A stretch of DNA of 46,463 nt, from the NCBI GenBank assembly GCA_029257185.1, contig JARICT010000027.1, positions 1 through 46,463 on the forward strand, in the 5' to 3' direction. Positions 28,424-37,299 of the stretch are shown here, one piece after another. Each line of letters opens with the position of its first letter. Position 1 is the first letter of the stretch. Made by a program: the position numbers and the translations under genes. Under the pieces are notes generated by a model. The model was not told the origin of the DNA, did not search any database, and saw only the letters and a list, made by a program, of their open reading frames with translations. The DNA is from Quadrisphaera sp. (lineage in GTDB: Bacteria; Actinomycetota; Actinomycetes; Actinomycetales; Quadrisphaeraceae).

Positions 28424-31218
28424 GCGTGCTCGGGCGGGCCGCCGCGCGCGGCGCCGCCGTCACGTTCTCGGCGCAGGGCCTGCGCCTGCTGGTCCAGGTC
28501 GCGGGCATCGCCGTGCTCGGGCGGCTGCTCTCCCCGACGGACTACGGGCTCGTCGCGATCGTCATCGTCATCGTCGGCTACGGGGAGCTGTTCCGTGACT
28601 TCGGGCTGTCCTCGGCGGCCATCGCGGCCCCGACGCTGAGCGACGGCCAGCGCGACAACCTGTTCTGGATCAACACGGGCATCGGGGTGGCCCTCGCGGC
28701 GCTGCTGTGCGCCGCGGCCCCGCTCCTGGGCCTCGTCTTCGGTGACGACCGGCTGGTGCTGCTCTCGGTGGTCCTGTCGGCCACCTTCGTCCTCAACGGC
28801 GTGTCGACGCAGTACCGGGCCGTGCACGCCCGCCACCTGCGCTTCGTGGCGCTGTCCACCGCGGAGGTCGCCGGACAGGCCGCCGGGGTGGTGGTGGGGA
28901 TCAGCATGGCTCTGGCGGGGGCGGGCTACTGGTCGCTGGCCGGCCAGCAGCTCAGCGCCCAGGCGCTCACGCTGGTGCTCCTCGTGCGCCCGCACCGCTG
29001 GGTGCCCGGGTGGGTGGACCGCACCGCCTCCGTCCGCTCCTTCATCGGCTACGGCTCCGCCCTGCTCGGCTCCCAGCTGCTCACCCAGGTGGCGACGTCC
29101 GCGGCGCCGCTCGCCCTCGGGGTCCGGCTGGGACCTGCCAGCGTCGGCGTCTTCACGCGTGCCTCACAGCTGGTCACCATGCCGCTGCTGCAGGTGCAGG
29201 CCCCCTCGACGCGCGTGGCCCTGCCCGTGCTCTCCCGGCTGACGCACGAGCGTGAGCGGTTCGCGAGCTTCCTGCTCGCCGGCCAGCTCGCCCTGCTGAT
29301 GGTCGTCGGCCTCGCGTTCGCCGTGCTCCTGGCCCAGGCGCCGTCCGCGGTCCGCGTCATCATCGGGCCGCAGTGGTCGGCCGCCGTGCCGGTGTTCCAG
29401 GTGCTGCTCGTGGCCGGCTGGTTCCAGGCCGCCAGCTACGCCGGCTACTGGGTGTACCTGGCGAAGGGGCTGACGCGCCGCCACCTGCAGCTCGGGCTGA
29501 TGACGCGGCCGCTGATGGCGGCCGCCACCGTGGTCGCAGCGCAGTGGGGGCTCCAGGGAGCAGCGCTCGCCTACGCCGCCGGCATGGCGCTGGCGTGGCC
29601 GGTCTCGCTGCTGTGGCTGCGGCGGGTCAGCGACGCCCCCGTGGGTGCGATGCTCCGCAACGGCCTGCGCACCGGCCTCGTGGCCGTGCTCGCGGCCGCC
29701 GCGTCGTGGGGGTCGACCGCGGCGCTGCCGGGCGGGGCGGACCTGCTCCGGCTCGTCGTCGGCGCCGGCGCGGCCCTGGCCGTCGCCGCGGTGGCCGTCC
29801 TCGCGTGGCCCTCGCTGCGCGCCGACGTCCGTAAGGTCACCTCGATGCGCCACCACCTCGCCCGCCGCGGCCCGGCCGGGGCTCCGGTCGCGGAGCCGAC
29901 CACCCCTGCGCGCAGCACCCGCGCCGGCCGGGTGGCGGAGCGGACCTGGGTCACCGCGGGACTGCCCGCCGCCGTGGACCGCGCCGTGGTCGCCGGTGCG
30001 CTCCGCCGGGCTCGGCGCGCCGCCGACCGGGGCGCCGGAGCACAGGCCCCCGGCCAGGCTCCCCACGTGGTCATCGCCGCGCCGGGCGGCGGCAACATCG
30101 GCGACCAGGCGCTGCTCGAGGCGTTCCTGGAGAACACGACCGGGCCGGTGCTGATCCCGGGAGGGCCGCTCGACGGGGGCCCGGTCCTGCCTCCCGGGCT
30201 GCGCTCGCGGGTCGAGGTGCTCGAGGCGCCCGCGCTGGTCTACGGGTCCGGGCGCGCCCACCGCGCCTCGCTGCGGGCGTACGGCAGGGCGCTCGCCGGC
30301 GCGGGCCACGTCAGCGTGGTGGGGGCCGACGTGATGGACGGCACGTACTCCCTGCGCGCCTCGGTGCGCCGCTCGACGCTCGCGGCCAGCGCGGCCGGCG
30401 CGGGGGTCGACACGCGGGTGGTCGGCTTCAGCTGGGGCGCCTCACCGCGCCGGGCCGCGCGCCGGGCCCTCGCTCGGGCAGCCCGCTGCGGGGTCCGGCT
30501 GATGGCCCGCGAAGAGGTGTCGGCGCGGCGCCTGGCCGCCGACGGGATCCCCGGCGTGGAGTCCGCGGCCGACGTGGTCTTCGCCGCGGCCACGACCGAC
30601 CGCTCGGCCGCCGACGCGATCCTGGCCCGGACCGGCCCGCGCCCGGTGGCGCTGGTCAACGTCAGCGGTCTGCTCGCCGAGCGGGTGGACCTCGTCGAGG
30701 ACCACGTCCGCCTCGTGGGGGCGCTGCGCCGCCGCGGCCTCGCGGTGGTGCTCCTGCCGCACGTCTGGCGGGGCCGCGCGGGAGACGCGGCGGCCTGCGC
30801 GGCCGTGATGGAGCGCCTGGACCAGGACGCCAGCGCCGACGAGGTCCTCCTCGTGCAGGACGTGCTCTCCCCCGCGCAGGTCCGCGGGCTCGCCGCGCGG
30901 GCGGCCGTGACGGTGACCGGGCGGATGCACCTGGCGGTGATGTCCCTCATGGGAGGGGTCCCGGCGATCACGCTGGCCACCCAGGGAAAGGTCGAGGGGC
31001 TCATGGACCTGGTGGGGACGCCGGAGCTGTGCCTGGAGGCCGCGCCCGGGTTCGCGGTGCGCGCCGTGGAGCTCGTCGACGAGGTGCTGCCCGCCGGCTC
31101 GCCGGCGCGCGTGGCCATCGCCGGCTCCCGGGAGCGCGTCACGGGCCTGGCGCGGCGCAACCTCGACGGGCTGCCGGGGGCGCCCTCACCGGCCGCTCCC
31201 GCGGTACCCGCGCGTTAG
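28420..31218 (+). CDS. Wzx-type flippase fused to a polysaccharide pyruvyltransferase
   Basis: A single 932-residue frame starts at GTG 28420 (GTGA overlap). Residues 1 to about 470 form a MOP-superfamily polysaccharide flippase with about 12-14 helices (TFSAQGLRLLVQVAGIAVLG, LLSPTDYGLVAI, YGSALLGSQLL, GVFTRASQLVTMPL). A basic Pro/Ala linker (475-550) leads to a soluble domain (about 552-915) with GGGNIGDQALLEAF (556-569), VVGADVMDG, and VTGRMHLAVMSLMGGVPAI (about 832-850), the signature of CsaB-like pyruvyltransferases. No stop codon separates the parts. Internal ATG 29845 could in principle give a separate enzyme. The domain would sit on the cytoplasmic face and modify lipid-linked units before flipping. 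Confidence 0.85.
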   Translation: MSVLGRAAARGAAVTFSAQGLRLLVQVAGIAVLGRLLSPTDYGLVAIVIVIVGYGELFRDFGLSSAAIAAPTLSDGQRDNLFWINTGIGVALAALLCAAAPLLGLVFGDDRLVLLSVVLSATFVLNGVSTQYRAVHARHLRFVALSTAEVAGQAAGVVVGISMALAGAGYWSLAGQQLSAQALTLVLLVRPHRWVPGWVDRTASVRSFIGYGSALLGSQLLTQVATSAAPLALGVRLGPASVGVFTRASQLVTMPLLQVQAPSTRVALPVLSRLTHERERFASFLLAGQLALLMVVGLAFAVLLAQAPSAVRVIIGPQWSAAVPVFQVLLVAGWFQAASYAGYWVYLAKGLTRRHLQLGLMTRPLMAAATVVAAQWGLQGAALAYAAGMALAWPVSLLWLRRVSDAPVGAMLRNGLRTGLVAVLAAAASWGSTAALPGGADLLRLVVGAGAALAVAAVAVLAWPSLRADVRKVTSMRHHLARRGPAGAPVAEPTTPARSTRAGRVAERTWVTAGLPAAVDRAVVAGALRRARRAADRGAGAQAPGQAPHVVIAAPGGGNIGDQALLEAFLENTTGPVLIPGGPLDGGPVLPPGLRSRVEVLEAPALVYGSGRAHRASLRAYGRALAGAGHVSVVGADVMDGTYSLRASVRRSTLAASAAGAGVDTRVVGFSWGASPRRAARRALARAARCGVRLMAREEVSARRLAADGIPGVESAADVVFAAATTDRSAADAILARTGPRPVALVNVSGLLAERVDLVEDHVRLVGALRRRGLAVVLLPHVWRGRAGDAAACAAVMERLDQDASADEVLLVQDVLSPAQVRGLAARAAVTVTGRMHLAVMSLMGGVPAITLATQGKVEGLMDLVGTPELCLEAAPGFAVRAVELVDEVLPAGSPARVAIAGSRERVTGLARRNLDGLPGAPSPAAPAVPAR

Positions 31219-31231
31219 GACCGGCGCGGGC

Positions 31232-32293
31232 TCAGGCGGCGCCGGGGCTGGCGGCGAGGCTCGACGCGTGCTCGTTCGGGACGCGCTCGTTCGGGACGTG
31301 CTCGTTCGGGACGTGCTCGGCCGGGGCCGGGCTCACCGTGCGGGCCGCGGCGTCCGCCAGGTCGGCGCCGGTGAGGTCGCCCGGCTCCTCGGCCACCGTG
31401 GCCAGGTCGTGCTGGCGCAAGAGCTCGGCGATCTGCGTCTGGTGGTCGTCGACGTGCTCCCCCCGGTGGGCCCGTCGCACGAGCACCACGGGTCGGATCC
31501 CCCAGTCGAGCAGCTGCATGACCGTGCCGACGCCGGCGTGCGTGACCACGACGTCCGCCTCGCGGGCGCACCGCTCGAACTCCTCGCCGGACACCTCGCC
31601 GCGCACCACGCCCGGGAGCTCCCGCTCGGTGGTGGCCCCCAGCTGCCAGACGGTGCGCTCCGAGGCCAGCCCCGTGCCGAGGACGGCGTCCACCGCGGCG
31701 TCGAAGCGGTAGGGCTTGATGGTCCCGAGCGCCACGAACATCGCCGGCGGCGCGTCGAGGGCGTCGGCGCTCGGGGCGCCGCCGGGCGCGGGCTCGGAGG
31801 TGTAGCCGGCCAGGACGCTGCCGCGGTACACCCAGCGGGAGGACGCCCACCCGCGGTGCTGGGTCTGCAGCGAGGCCAGGCGCAGCCAGGCGACGAGCCG
31901 GCCGGTCATCGACGGGCCCTGCACGCGGGAGATGCTCTCGATGTACAGGCGCGGGACCCGCTTGACCCTGGCGGCGAGGAAGGCCGCCACGGCGAGCGCG
32001 GCGCCGGTGCTCACCACGCGGTCGAAGGACTCCCCGCGCGTGCGCCGCAGGATGATCCACGCGGCGTGCAGCACGCCCCGCCAGTCGCGGGGGGCGACGT
32101 ACGGGACGGTCAGCACCCGGCGTCCGCGGAGGAGGGCGCGCGACTGCGGGGTGTCGAAGGTGACCCACAGCGAGTCGTCATGGACGTCCATCGACCCGGC
32201 GATCCGGTTCAGCTGGGCGAGGTGTCCGCCCGTCGAGGCCACCATGAGGTACTTCGGATGGCTGGTCGGACGGGCTGGGGCTTCGTGCGTCAT
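31232..32293 (-). CDS. Alg14/Alg13-like fused glycosyltransferase (GT28-type)
   Basis: The 353-residue protein (ATG 32291-32293, GGAG upstream) combines an Alg14-like N-terminal half, with MVASTGGHLAQLNRI, VVSTGAALAVAAFLAA and YIESISRVQGPSMTGRLV, and an Alg13/MurG-like C-terminal half, with MFVALGTIKPYRFD and ADVVVTHAGVGTVMQLLDWG. In many capsule systems (EpsE/EpsF, CpsF/CpsG) these halves are two proteins that together add a sugar to the lipid-linked primer. The tail after about 325 is a Val-Pro-Asn-Glu-His repeat from three 15-bp units. It converges on the flippase fusion with 13 bp between stops. ATG 32329 is a less supported start. Confidence 0.85.
   Translation of the reverse strand: MTHEAPARPTSHPKYLMVASTGGHLAQLNRIAGSMDVHDDSLWVTFDTPQSRALLRGRRVLTVPYVAPRDWRGVLHAAWIILRRTRGESFDRVVSTGAALAVAAFLAARVKRVPRLYIESISRVQGPSMTGRLVAWLRLASLQTQHRGWASSRWVYRGSVLAGYTSEPAPGGAPSADALDAPPAMFVALGTIKPYRFDAAVDAVLGTGLASERTVWQLGATTERELPGVVRGEVSGEEFERCAREADVVVTHAGVGTVMQLLDWGIRPVVLVRRAHRGEHVDDHQTQIAELLRQHDLATVAEEPGDLTGADLADAAARTVSPAPAEHVPNEHVPNERVPNEHASSLAASPGAA
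31268..31312. repeat. In-frame 15-bp tandem repeats in the Alg14/13-like gene
   Basis: Three copies of GTGCTCGTTCGGGAC (one with a single change) are followed by a partial fourth. They encode the pentapeptide repeat at the C-terminus, in a disordered-looking tail. Confidence 0.85.
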
Positions 32294-32433
32294 CCCGATC
32301 GCTCCGGACTCGAGAGAGGGTGTCGCCATAGCCGGGAGTGACCAGGCAGACGTCCGACACTAGCCGTCTTGATCCGGATTGACACCTTCCGCCCGCTGTC
32401 GACACCCGGCGAGGATCACACCATGATGTCCCG

Positions 32434-33366
32434 GTGCGTGCCGACGTCCCGAGCGAGCGACCGACAGTGACCGTCATCGTCCCGGTGCGTGACGGAGCAC
32501 AGGCTCTGCGCGGCTGCCTCGCGGGGCTGGCGGAGCAGACCTATCCGCGGGAGCTCCTCGACGTGGTGGTCGTCGACGACGGCTCCACCGAGGACCTCCG
32601 CGACGCCGTGCCGGCCGACGACCGCTTCCGGCTCGTGCGACAGGACCCTGCCGGCTCCTACGCCGCGCGCAACACCGCCCTGGAGCGCTCCGACGGCACG
32701 GTCTGCGCCTTCACCGACGGCGACTGCCTCCCCGAGCCTGCGTGGGTGGACCGCGCCGTCGAGGCCCTCACCACGCCGAGCCGGGTGGACATGGTCGGTG
32801 GCGCCGTGCAGATGACGTACGCCCGCGACGTCCCGACCACCGGGACGGAGCTCTACGAGGCCCTGCACGGCTTCCCCCAGGAGCGGTACGTCCGCTCGGA
32901 GCACTTCGCGGTCACGGCCAACATGGTGGTCTGGCGCGCCTCGCTGGACCGCGTGGGCCCGTTCGACGCCCGGTTGCGCTCGCGGGGCGACGCGGAGTTC
33001 GGCCAGCGCCTGGCCCGCGCCGGGGGCTCGCAGCGGTACGCGCCCGCCGCCGTGGTGCGCCACCCCGCCCGGGCGACGTGGGCCGAGCTCGCCGAGAAGC
33101 TGCGACGGGTCAGCGAGGGCCGCCGGGACCAGGCGCGCCAGGCCGGAGAGCGCCCGGCCTTCTTCGCGCGGCTGGCGGTCGGCCAGGTCTCGATGACGGC
33201 CCGCATGGCCGTCTCGCTGCTGCGGGAGACGCGACCGGCCGGGGCCTCGCCGGGCACCGTCGCCGGGTACGTGGCGGTGTTCGTCCGCGCCCGTGCGCTG
33301 CAGGGGTCGGTGTACGCGCGCGCCGCTCTCGAGGACACCGTGCGAAACAGCCCCCCGAGGGACTAG
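32434..33366 (+). CDS. Family 2 glycosyltransferase
   Basis: The 310-residue protein begins at GTG 32434 (GTG 32467 is also in frame). Motifs are TVTVIVPVRDGAQALRGCL, VVVVDDGSTED, GSYAARNTALE and FTDGDCLPEPAW (the DxD metal site), then GPFDARLRSRGDAEFGQRL, the conserved ED-like acceptor region of mycofactocin/capsular GT2 enzymes. No strong membrane helix is visible; a C-terminal hydrophobic patch near 255-285 may attach it to the membrane. It diverges from the Alg14/13-like gene across a 140-bp gap containing ATCCGGAT, an 8-bp palindrome. It likely belongs to the same repeat-unit assembly. Confidence 0.85.
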   Translation: MRADVPSERPTVTVIVPVRDGAQALRGCLAGLAEQTYPRELLDVVVVDDGSTEDLRDAVPADDRFRLVRQDPAGSYAARNTALERSDGTVCAFTDGDCLPEPAWVDRAVEALTTPSRVDMVGGAVQMTYARDVPTTGTELYEALHGFPQERYVRSEHFAVTANMVVWRASLDRVGPFDARLRSRGDAEFGQRLARAGGSQRYAPAAVVRHPARATWAELAEKLRRVSEGRRDQARQAGERPAFFARLAVGQVSMTARMAVSLLRETRPAGASPGTVAGYVAVFVRARALQGSVYARAALEDTVRNSPPRD

Positions 33367-33531
33367 TCCGACACGCCTGCGTTGCCAAGGTTTGACGGCG
33401 AGTGACGATTCTGCGGCATCATGTGCGCGGCTCACCGAGGGCGTGCACCAGGCCGGCCCCTCACCGGACACCGTGGTCTCCGGGGTGGCGCCCCGCCCGG
33501 CCGACCCGCCAAGCCCCCGGAGGACCCGTCC

Positions 33532-34428
33532 ATGCCCTCACTGATCACCCTCGCCCTGTCCGCCGTGACCGCTCCGCTGCTGGCGGCCTCCTCTCTCGTG
33601 GGCGCCGGCACGAGCGCGGCCGCGAGCCCCGTGGACCTGGGCGCGGTGACCCTCCCGAGCGGCCCCCTGACGTGGGCGCCGCCGTCGCTGGACGACCCGG
33701 AGGTCGTCACCCTGACCCAGGAGCGCCCCTTCAAGCGCCTGGACGACTCCAAGGACTACGTCGTGGTGCTCGACGGCGGGCGGCTGGACCTCGAGCCTGG
33801 CCAGAAGGCCGGTGTCCGGGGCGGTGACGACGTCGTGTGGATCGGGGGCGAGATCAACGCGCCGAACAGCAAGCGCCCCGTCAAGCTGGACCGCCAGCGC
33901 GGGTCGATGCACCTCGAGGGCGTGCACATCACCGGCAGCGGGATGCGCGAGGGCATCAACCTCGACCAGCGCCACGGCGCCTCGGTCACCATCCAGAACG
34001 TGCTGGTCGACCAGGTGAGCGGCAACCAGCGCGGCCACCACGCCGACGTGCTCCAGACCTGGGCCGGGCCCGGTGAGCTGCGCATCGACCGGCTGGAGGG
34101 CACCACCAACTACCAGGGCATCATGATCGACACCAAGGGGTTCGGGAACGCGCGCACCACCGGGTTCGACTTCCGCAACGTGGTCCTGCGCCACACCGGC
34201 CAGGGGTACCAGGACATCGACCGCGGCTACCTCGTCCGGCGCACCGAGCGCAGCGGCGGCTGGCCGCTGGCGGCTGAGGACGTCACCCTGGTCCACCCGA
34301 CGAAGGGCAAGGAGCGGCTCGTCATGGGACCCGGCGACTGGGACGGCTTCGAGGTCGCCCGCAGCGCCGAGTCCCCGATCATCGGGAACCCCGGCGAGGA
34401 CTACTCCATGGTCGGCTACGCCGGCTGA
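33532..34428 (+). CDS. Secreted right-handed beta-helix protein
   Basis: The 298-residue protein starts at ATG 33532 after GGAGG (8 nt). A signal peptide (1-31, cleavage near SAAA-SP) precedes a mature part built of parallel beta-helix rungs: DYVVVLDGGRLDL, DDVVWIGGEIN, GSMHLEGVHITGSG, GASVTIQNVLVDQVSG and FDFRNVVLRHTGQGYQDIDRGY. This is the fold of pectate lyase-like and capsule-modifying proteins. Candidate active-site words are NQRGHHADVLQTW and RTERSGGW, but no catalytic set can be assigned. Upstream, TTGACG (33392-33397) may be a -35 box. As the last gene on the right of the polysaccharide locus, it may bind or cleave the polymer. Confidence 0.75.
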   Translation: MPSLITLALSAVTAPLLAASSLVGAGTSAAASPVDLGAVTLPSGPLTWAPPSLDDPEVVTLTQERPFKRLDDSKDYVVVLDGGRLDLEPGQKAGVRGGDDVVWIGGEINAPNSKRPVKLDRQRGSMHLEGVHITGSGMREGINLDQRHGASVTIQNVLVDQVSGNQRGHHADVLQTWAGPGELRIDRLEGTTNYQGIMIDTKGFGNARTTGFDFRNVVLRHTGQGYQDIDRGYLVRRTERSGGWPLAAEDVTLVHPTKGKERLVMGPGDWDGFEVARSAESPIIGNPGEDYSMVGYAG

Positions 34429-34452
34429 CGCAGCCGCCACGCACCGTGCTCG

Positions 34453-34477
34453 GGGGAGGTCGCGGGCCGGCCTCCCC
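34453..34477 (+). terminator. Candidate terminator hairpin after the beta-helix gene
   Basis: GGGGAGG (34453-34459) and CCTCCCC (34471-34477) form a 7-bp GC stem with an 11-nt loop, 25 bp after the stop. There is no T-run, as is usual in high-GC genomes. Confidence 0.4.
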
Positions 34478-34510
34478 GGGTCCATCCCCGGAGCTCAGCC
34501 CGCCTGCCCT

Positions 34511-34600
34511 CCGAGCGGGGAGTTGACGCACCACGCGCTCGCCGAGCGGGGAGCCGGTGCGACTCGCACCGGCGTGTCGCGCGCACCAGCTCCCCGCTCG
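34511..34600 (-). repeat. Intergenic palindromic repeat, family 1 copy B
   Basis: Read on the minus strand, this 90-bp copy has CGAGCGGGGAGC (34600-34589), CTCCCCGCTCGG (34553-34542) and CTCCCCGCTCGG (34522-34511), matching copy A at 207-297 in order, spacing and interior words. An extra hairpin, CCGGTGCGA-CTCGCACCGG (34554-34572), fills the centre. It lies between the convergent beta-helix gene and metG. Confidence 0.75.
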
Positions 34601-34711
34601 ACCGCCGGTGCGCTCACCCGTCGCCGCCCCTCGACCGGGGACGGCCAGCCAGGCTGGAGCGGGCCGCGGATGCGGTTCCACGTCCCCGCACCCCCGGCTC
34701 GCGCCGGGGGC

Positions 34712-36598
34712 TCAGGCCCGGGCGCCGCCGAGGCGCTCGAGCTCCTCGGCCACCACGGAGTCGTCCAGCTTGGTGAAGATCGGCTTCGGCGGGGCCACGG
34801 GCGTGCCCGGCACCACGTCGACGGGACCCCACGCCGGCGCGCCCGAGTAGTCACCGGTGATGACGGGGTACGTGCGCGACACGTCGTCGAGGTCGGTGAC
34901 CTCCTCCACCACCGGCATGGGCTGGAACGCCCCGGTCCCGCCCAGCGCCCGGTGGACGGCCGTGCTGCTGTGCGGCAGGAACGGTGACAGCAGCGTGTTG
35001 AGGTCGGTGACGGCCTGGGCCGCGACGTGCAGCACGGTCGCCATCCGCGCCCGGTCACCCTCGTCGCTGCTCTTGGCCAGCTTCCACGGGGCCGTGTCGG
35101 ACAGGTACCGGTTGGCCTCCCCCGCCAGGCGCATGGCCTCGCCGATCGCCTGCTTCTGCCGGTGCTCCGAGACCAGCCGGCCGACGGTGGCGAACCCGCC
35201 CCGCACGGTGGCGATCAGGGCGGCGTCGTCGTCGGTGAGCTCGCCGGGCTCGGGGACCGCGCCGAGGTTCTTGGCGATCATCGACGCGGTGCGGTTCACG
35301 AGGTTGCCCCACGTGGAGACCAGCTCGTCGTTGGTGCGGCGCACGAACTCCGTCCACGTGAAGTCGGCGTCCTGGTTCTCGGGTCCCGCGGCGGCGATGT
35401 AGTAGCGCAGCGCGTCGGGCTGGTAGCGGTCCAGGAAGTCCCGGACGTAGATCACCACGCCGCGCGAGGAGGAGAACTTGCCGCCCTCCATCGTGAGGAA
35501 CTCGCTGGAGACCACCTCGGTGGGCAGCGCGAGCCCACCGAAGCGCCCCGGCGCGCCGCCGCGCTCGCCGAGACCGTCGTAGGCCAGCAGCTCGGCGGGC
35601 CAGATCTGGGAGTGGAAGGTGATGTTGTCCTTGCCCATGAAGTAGCAGGAGCGCGGACCGGCCCCGTCCTCCGGCGCGTTCCACCACGTGCGCCACGCCT
35701 GCTCGTCCCCGGAGCGCCGCGCCCACTCGATGGAGGCGGACAGGTAGCCGATCACCGCGTCGAACCACACGTACAGGCGCTTGGTGGGCAGGTCGCGCCA
35801 GCCGTCCAGGGGCACCGCGATGCCCCAGTCGATGTCGCGGGTCATCGCGCGCGGGCGCACGTCGTCGAGGAGGTTCTTGGAGAAGCGCAGCACGTTGGGG
35901 CGCCACGTCCCCTCCGCCTCACGGGAGTCCAACCAGGTGCGCAGCGCGTCGGCGAGCGCGGGCAGGTCGAGGAAGAAGTGCTGGCTCTCCACGAACCGGG
36001 GGCTCTCGCCGTCGATGCGGCTGCGCGGGTCGATGAGGTCGACGGGGTCCAGCTGGTTGCCGCAGCTGTCGCACTGGTCGCCGCGCGCCGAGGTGTTCCC
36101 GCAGATCGGGCAGGTCCCCTCGACGTAGCGGTCCGGCAGCGTCCGGCCGGTGCTCGGGGAGACCGCGCCCATGGTGGTCTGCTCGACGAGGTACCCGTTC
36201 GCGTGGGCGCCGGCGAACAGCTCCTGGACCACCGCGTGGTGGTTCGCGGTGGTCGTGCGGGTGTAGAGGTCGTAGGAGAGGCCCAGGCTCGTGAGGTCCT
36301 CGACGATGAGGCGGTGGTTGCGGTCCACCAGGTCCGACGGGCTCAGGCCCTCGGCGTCGGCCTGCACGAGGATCGGCGTGCCGTGCTCGTCGCTGCCGGA
36401 GACCATGAGGACGTCGTGACCGGCCATGCGGGCCCAGCGGCTGAACACGTCGGACGGCACCCCGAAGCCCGCGACGTGCCCGATGTGGCGCGGGCCGTTG
36501 GCGTAGGGCCACGCCACCGCGGAGAGGACCGGTCCCCGGCCCTCTGCGCCACCCTGGTCGGTGCTGTCCTGCGAGCCGGTGGCCTGCGACGACGTCAT
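34712..36598 (-). CDS. metG: Methionyl-tRNA synthetase
   Basis: MetG charges tRNA-Met. The 628-residue protein (ATG 36596-36598) has the class I HIGH motif (38-41) in [18 protein letters not shown], the connective-peptide zinc knuckle CPIC-N9-CDSC (163-179) with four Cys, [17 protein letters not shown], and the KMSKS-equivalent KFSSS (374-378). The anticodon-binding helical domain follows ([16 protein letters not shown]). There is no C-terminal tRNA-binding EMAP domain, as expected for this type. In many actinobacteria metG neighbours tatD and rpf; here the polysaccharide locus lies between them. Confidence 0.96.
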   Translation of the reverse strand: MTSSQATGSQDSTDQGGAEGRGPVLSAVAWPYANGPRHIGHVAGFGVPSDVFSRWARMAGHDVLMVSGSDEHGTPILVQADAEGLSPSDLVDRNHRLIVEDLTSLGLSYDLYTRTTTANHHAVVQELFAGAHANGYLVEQTTMGAVSPSTGRTLPDRYVEGTCPICGNTSARGDQCDSCGNQLDPVDLIDPRSRIDGESPRFVESQHFFLDLPALADALRTWLDSREAEGTWRPNVLRFSKNLLDDVRPRAMTRDIDWGIAVPLDGWRDLPTKRLYVWFDAVIGYLSASIEWARRSGDEQAWRTWWNAPEDGAGPRSCYFMGKDNITFHSQIWPAELLAYDGLGERGGAPGRFGGLALPTEVVSSEFLTMEGGKFSSSRGVVIYVRDFLDRYQPDALRYYIAAAGPENQDADFTWTEFVRRTNDELVSTWGNLVNRTASMIAKNLGAVPEPGELTDDDAALIATVRGGFATVGRLVSEHRQKQAIGEAMRLAGEANRYLSDTAPWKLAKSSDEGDRARMATVLHVAAQAVTDLNTLLSPFLPHSSTAVHRALGGTGAFQPMPVVEEVTDLDDVSRTYPVITGDYSGAPAWGPVDVVPGTPVAPPKPIFTKLDDSVVAEELERLGGARA

Positions 36599-36703
36599 GG
36601 GGCCCGAGCGTAGGCCAGCGCGCCCACCCGTCACGGTCGTCGTCGGGGCGAGGACATCAGCGACGCCCGGCAGCGCAACGGCGGCGCGGTCGCCGAGGAC
36701 GGT

Positions 36704-37180
36704 TCAGCCGGCGGGCGCCGCGGCCGGTCGGGCCCCGGCTCGGCGGGTCCGCAGCGCGTGGACGGCCCACGCCCCCACGACACCGATCACGGCCAGGGGC
36801 ACCTGGTAGGTCGGGGTGAACGCGAAGACGAGCTGCGCGAGGGAGGTGTTCGACTGCCAGTAGGCCACCATCTGCGACACGCCCACGGCCACCACGGCCA
36901 CCGTGGCCGCCGCGACCACCGGGAAGCCGCGCCGGATCCTCCGCTCGACCAGGACGAGGCCGACGGTCATCAGCACGTAGGGCAGCGACGTCCACGCGAT
37001 GAGCATCAACGACCAGAGCGCGCGGCCGCTGTACACCACGTCCCCGAACTGGAGCTCGCGTCCGTGGTCCACGCCGATCGTGACGTCGGTGAAGACGGCG
37101 CTGAGCAGCATGAGCGCGATCAGCGCCCTCGTCGGCCGGCCCAGGGCCCGGCGGGTGGTGGTGTCTCGTGAGGTGCTCAT
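36704..37180 (-). CDS. Small four-helix membrane protein (paralog 1)
   Basis: The 158-residue protein (ATG 37178-37180, GAGGAAG 9 nt upstream) has four hydrophobic helices at about 15-35, 52-75, 85-105 and 120-142, with a basic loop VERRIRRGFP in the middle and an Arg/Ala tail. It aligns with the divergent neighbour at 37292-37789 in length, helix spacing, the opening MST, the segment RALIALMLL (GALIALLVV in the partner) and the central RRG. No family was recognised. The two probably arose by inverted duplication. Confidence 0.65.
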   Translation of the reverse strand: MSTSRDTTTRRALGRPTRALIALMLLSAVFTDVTIGVDHGRELQFGDVVYSGRALWSLMLIAWTSLPYVLMTVGLVLVERRIRRGFPVVAAATVAVVAVGVSQMVAYWQSNTSLAQLVFAFTPTYQVPLAVIGVVGAWAVHALRTRRAGARPAAAPAG

Positions 37181-37299
37181 GACGACCACTTCCTCACGCC
37201 CCGCCGGTCCGGGTCAACGGTCCACGGGATGACCGGGGATCCGACCACGGGGGGACGCCCCGCCGCGCTCGGGCGTGAGGGGATGGTGGGCATGAGCAC
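37173..37299. repeat. Inverted pair of near-identical 29-nt gene leaders
   Basis: From GGGCGTGAGG to ATGAGCAC, the leaders of both divergent genes are 29 nt long and agree at most positions. One is on the minus strand (37201-37173) and one on the plus strand (37271-37299). CCTCACGCCC (37192-37201) and GGGCGTGAGG (37271-37280) form a perfect 10-bp inverted repeat 69 bp apart. They include the ribosome sites. Confidence 0.8.
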
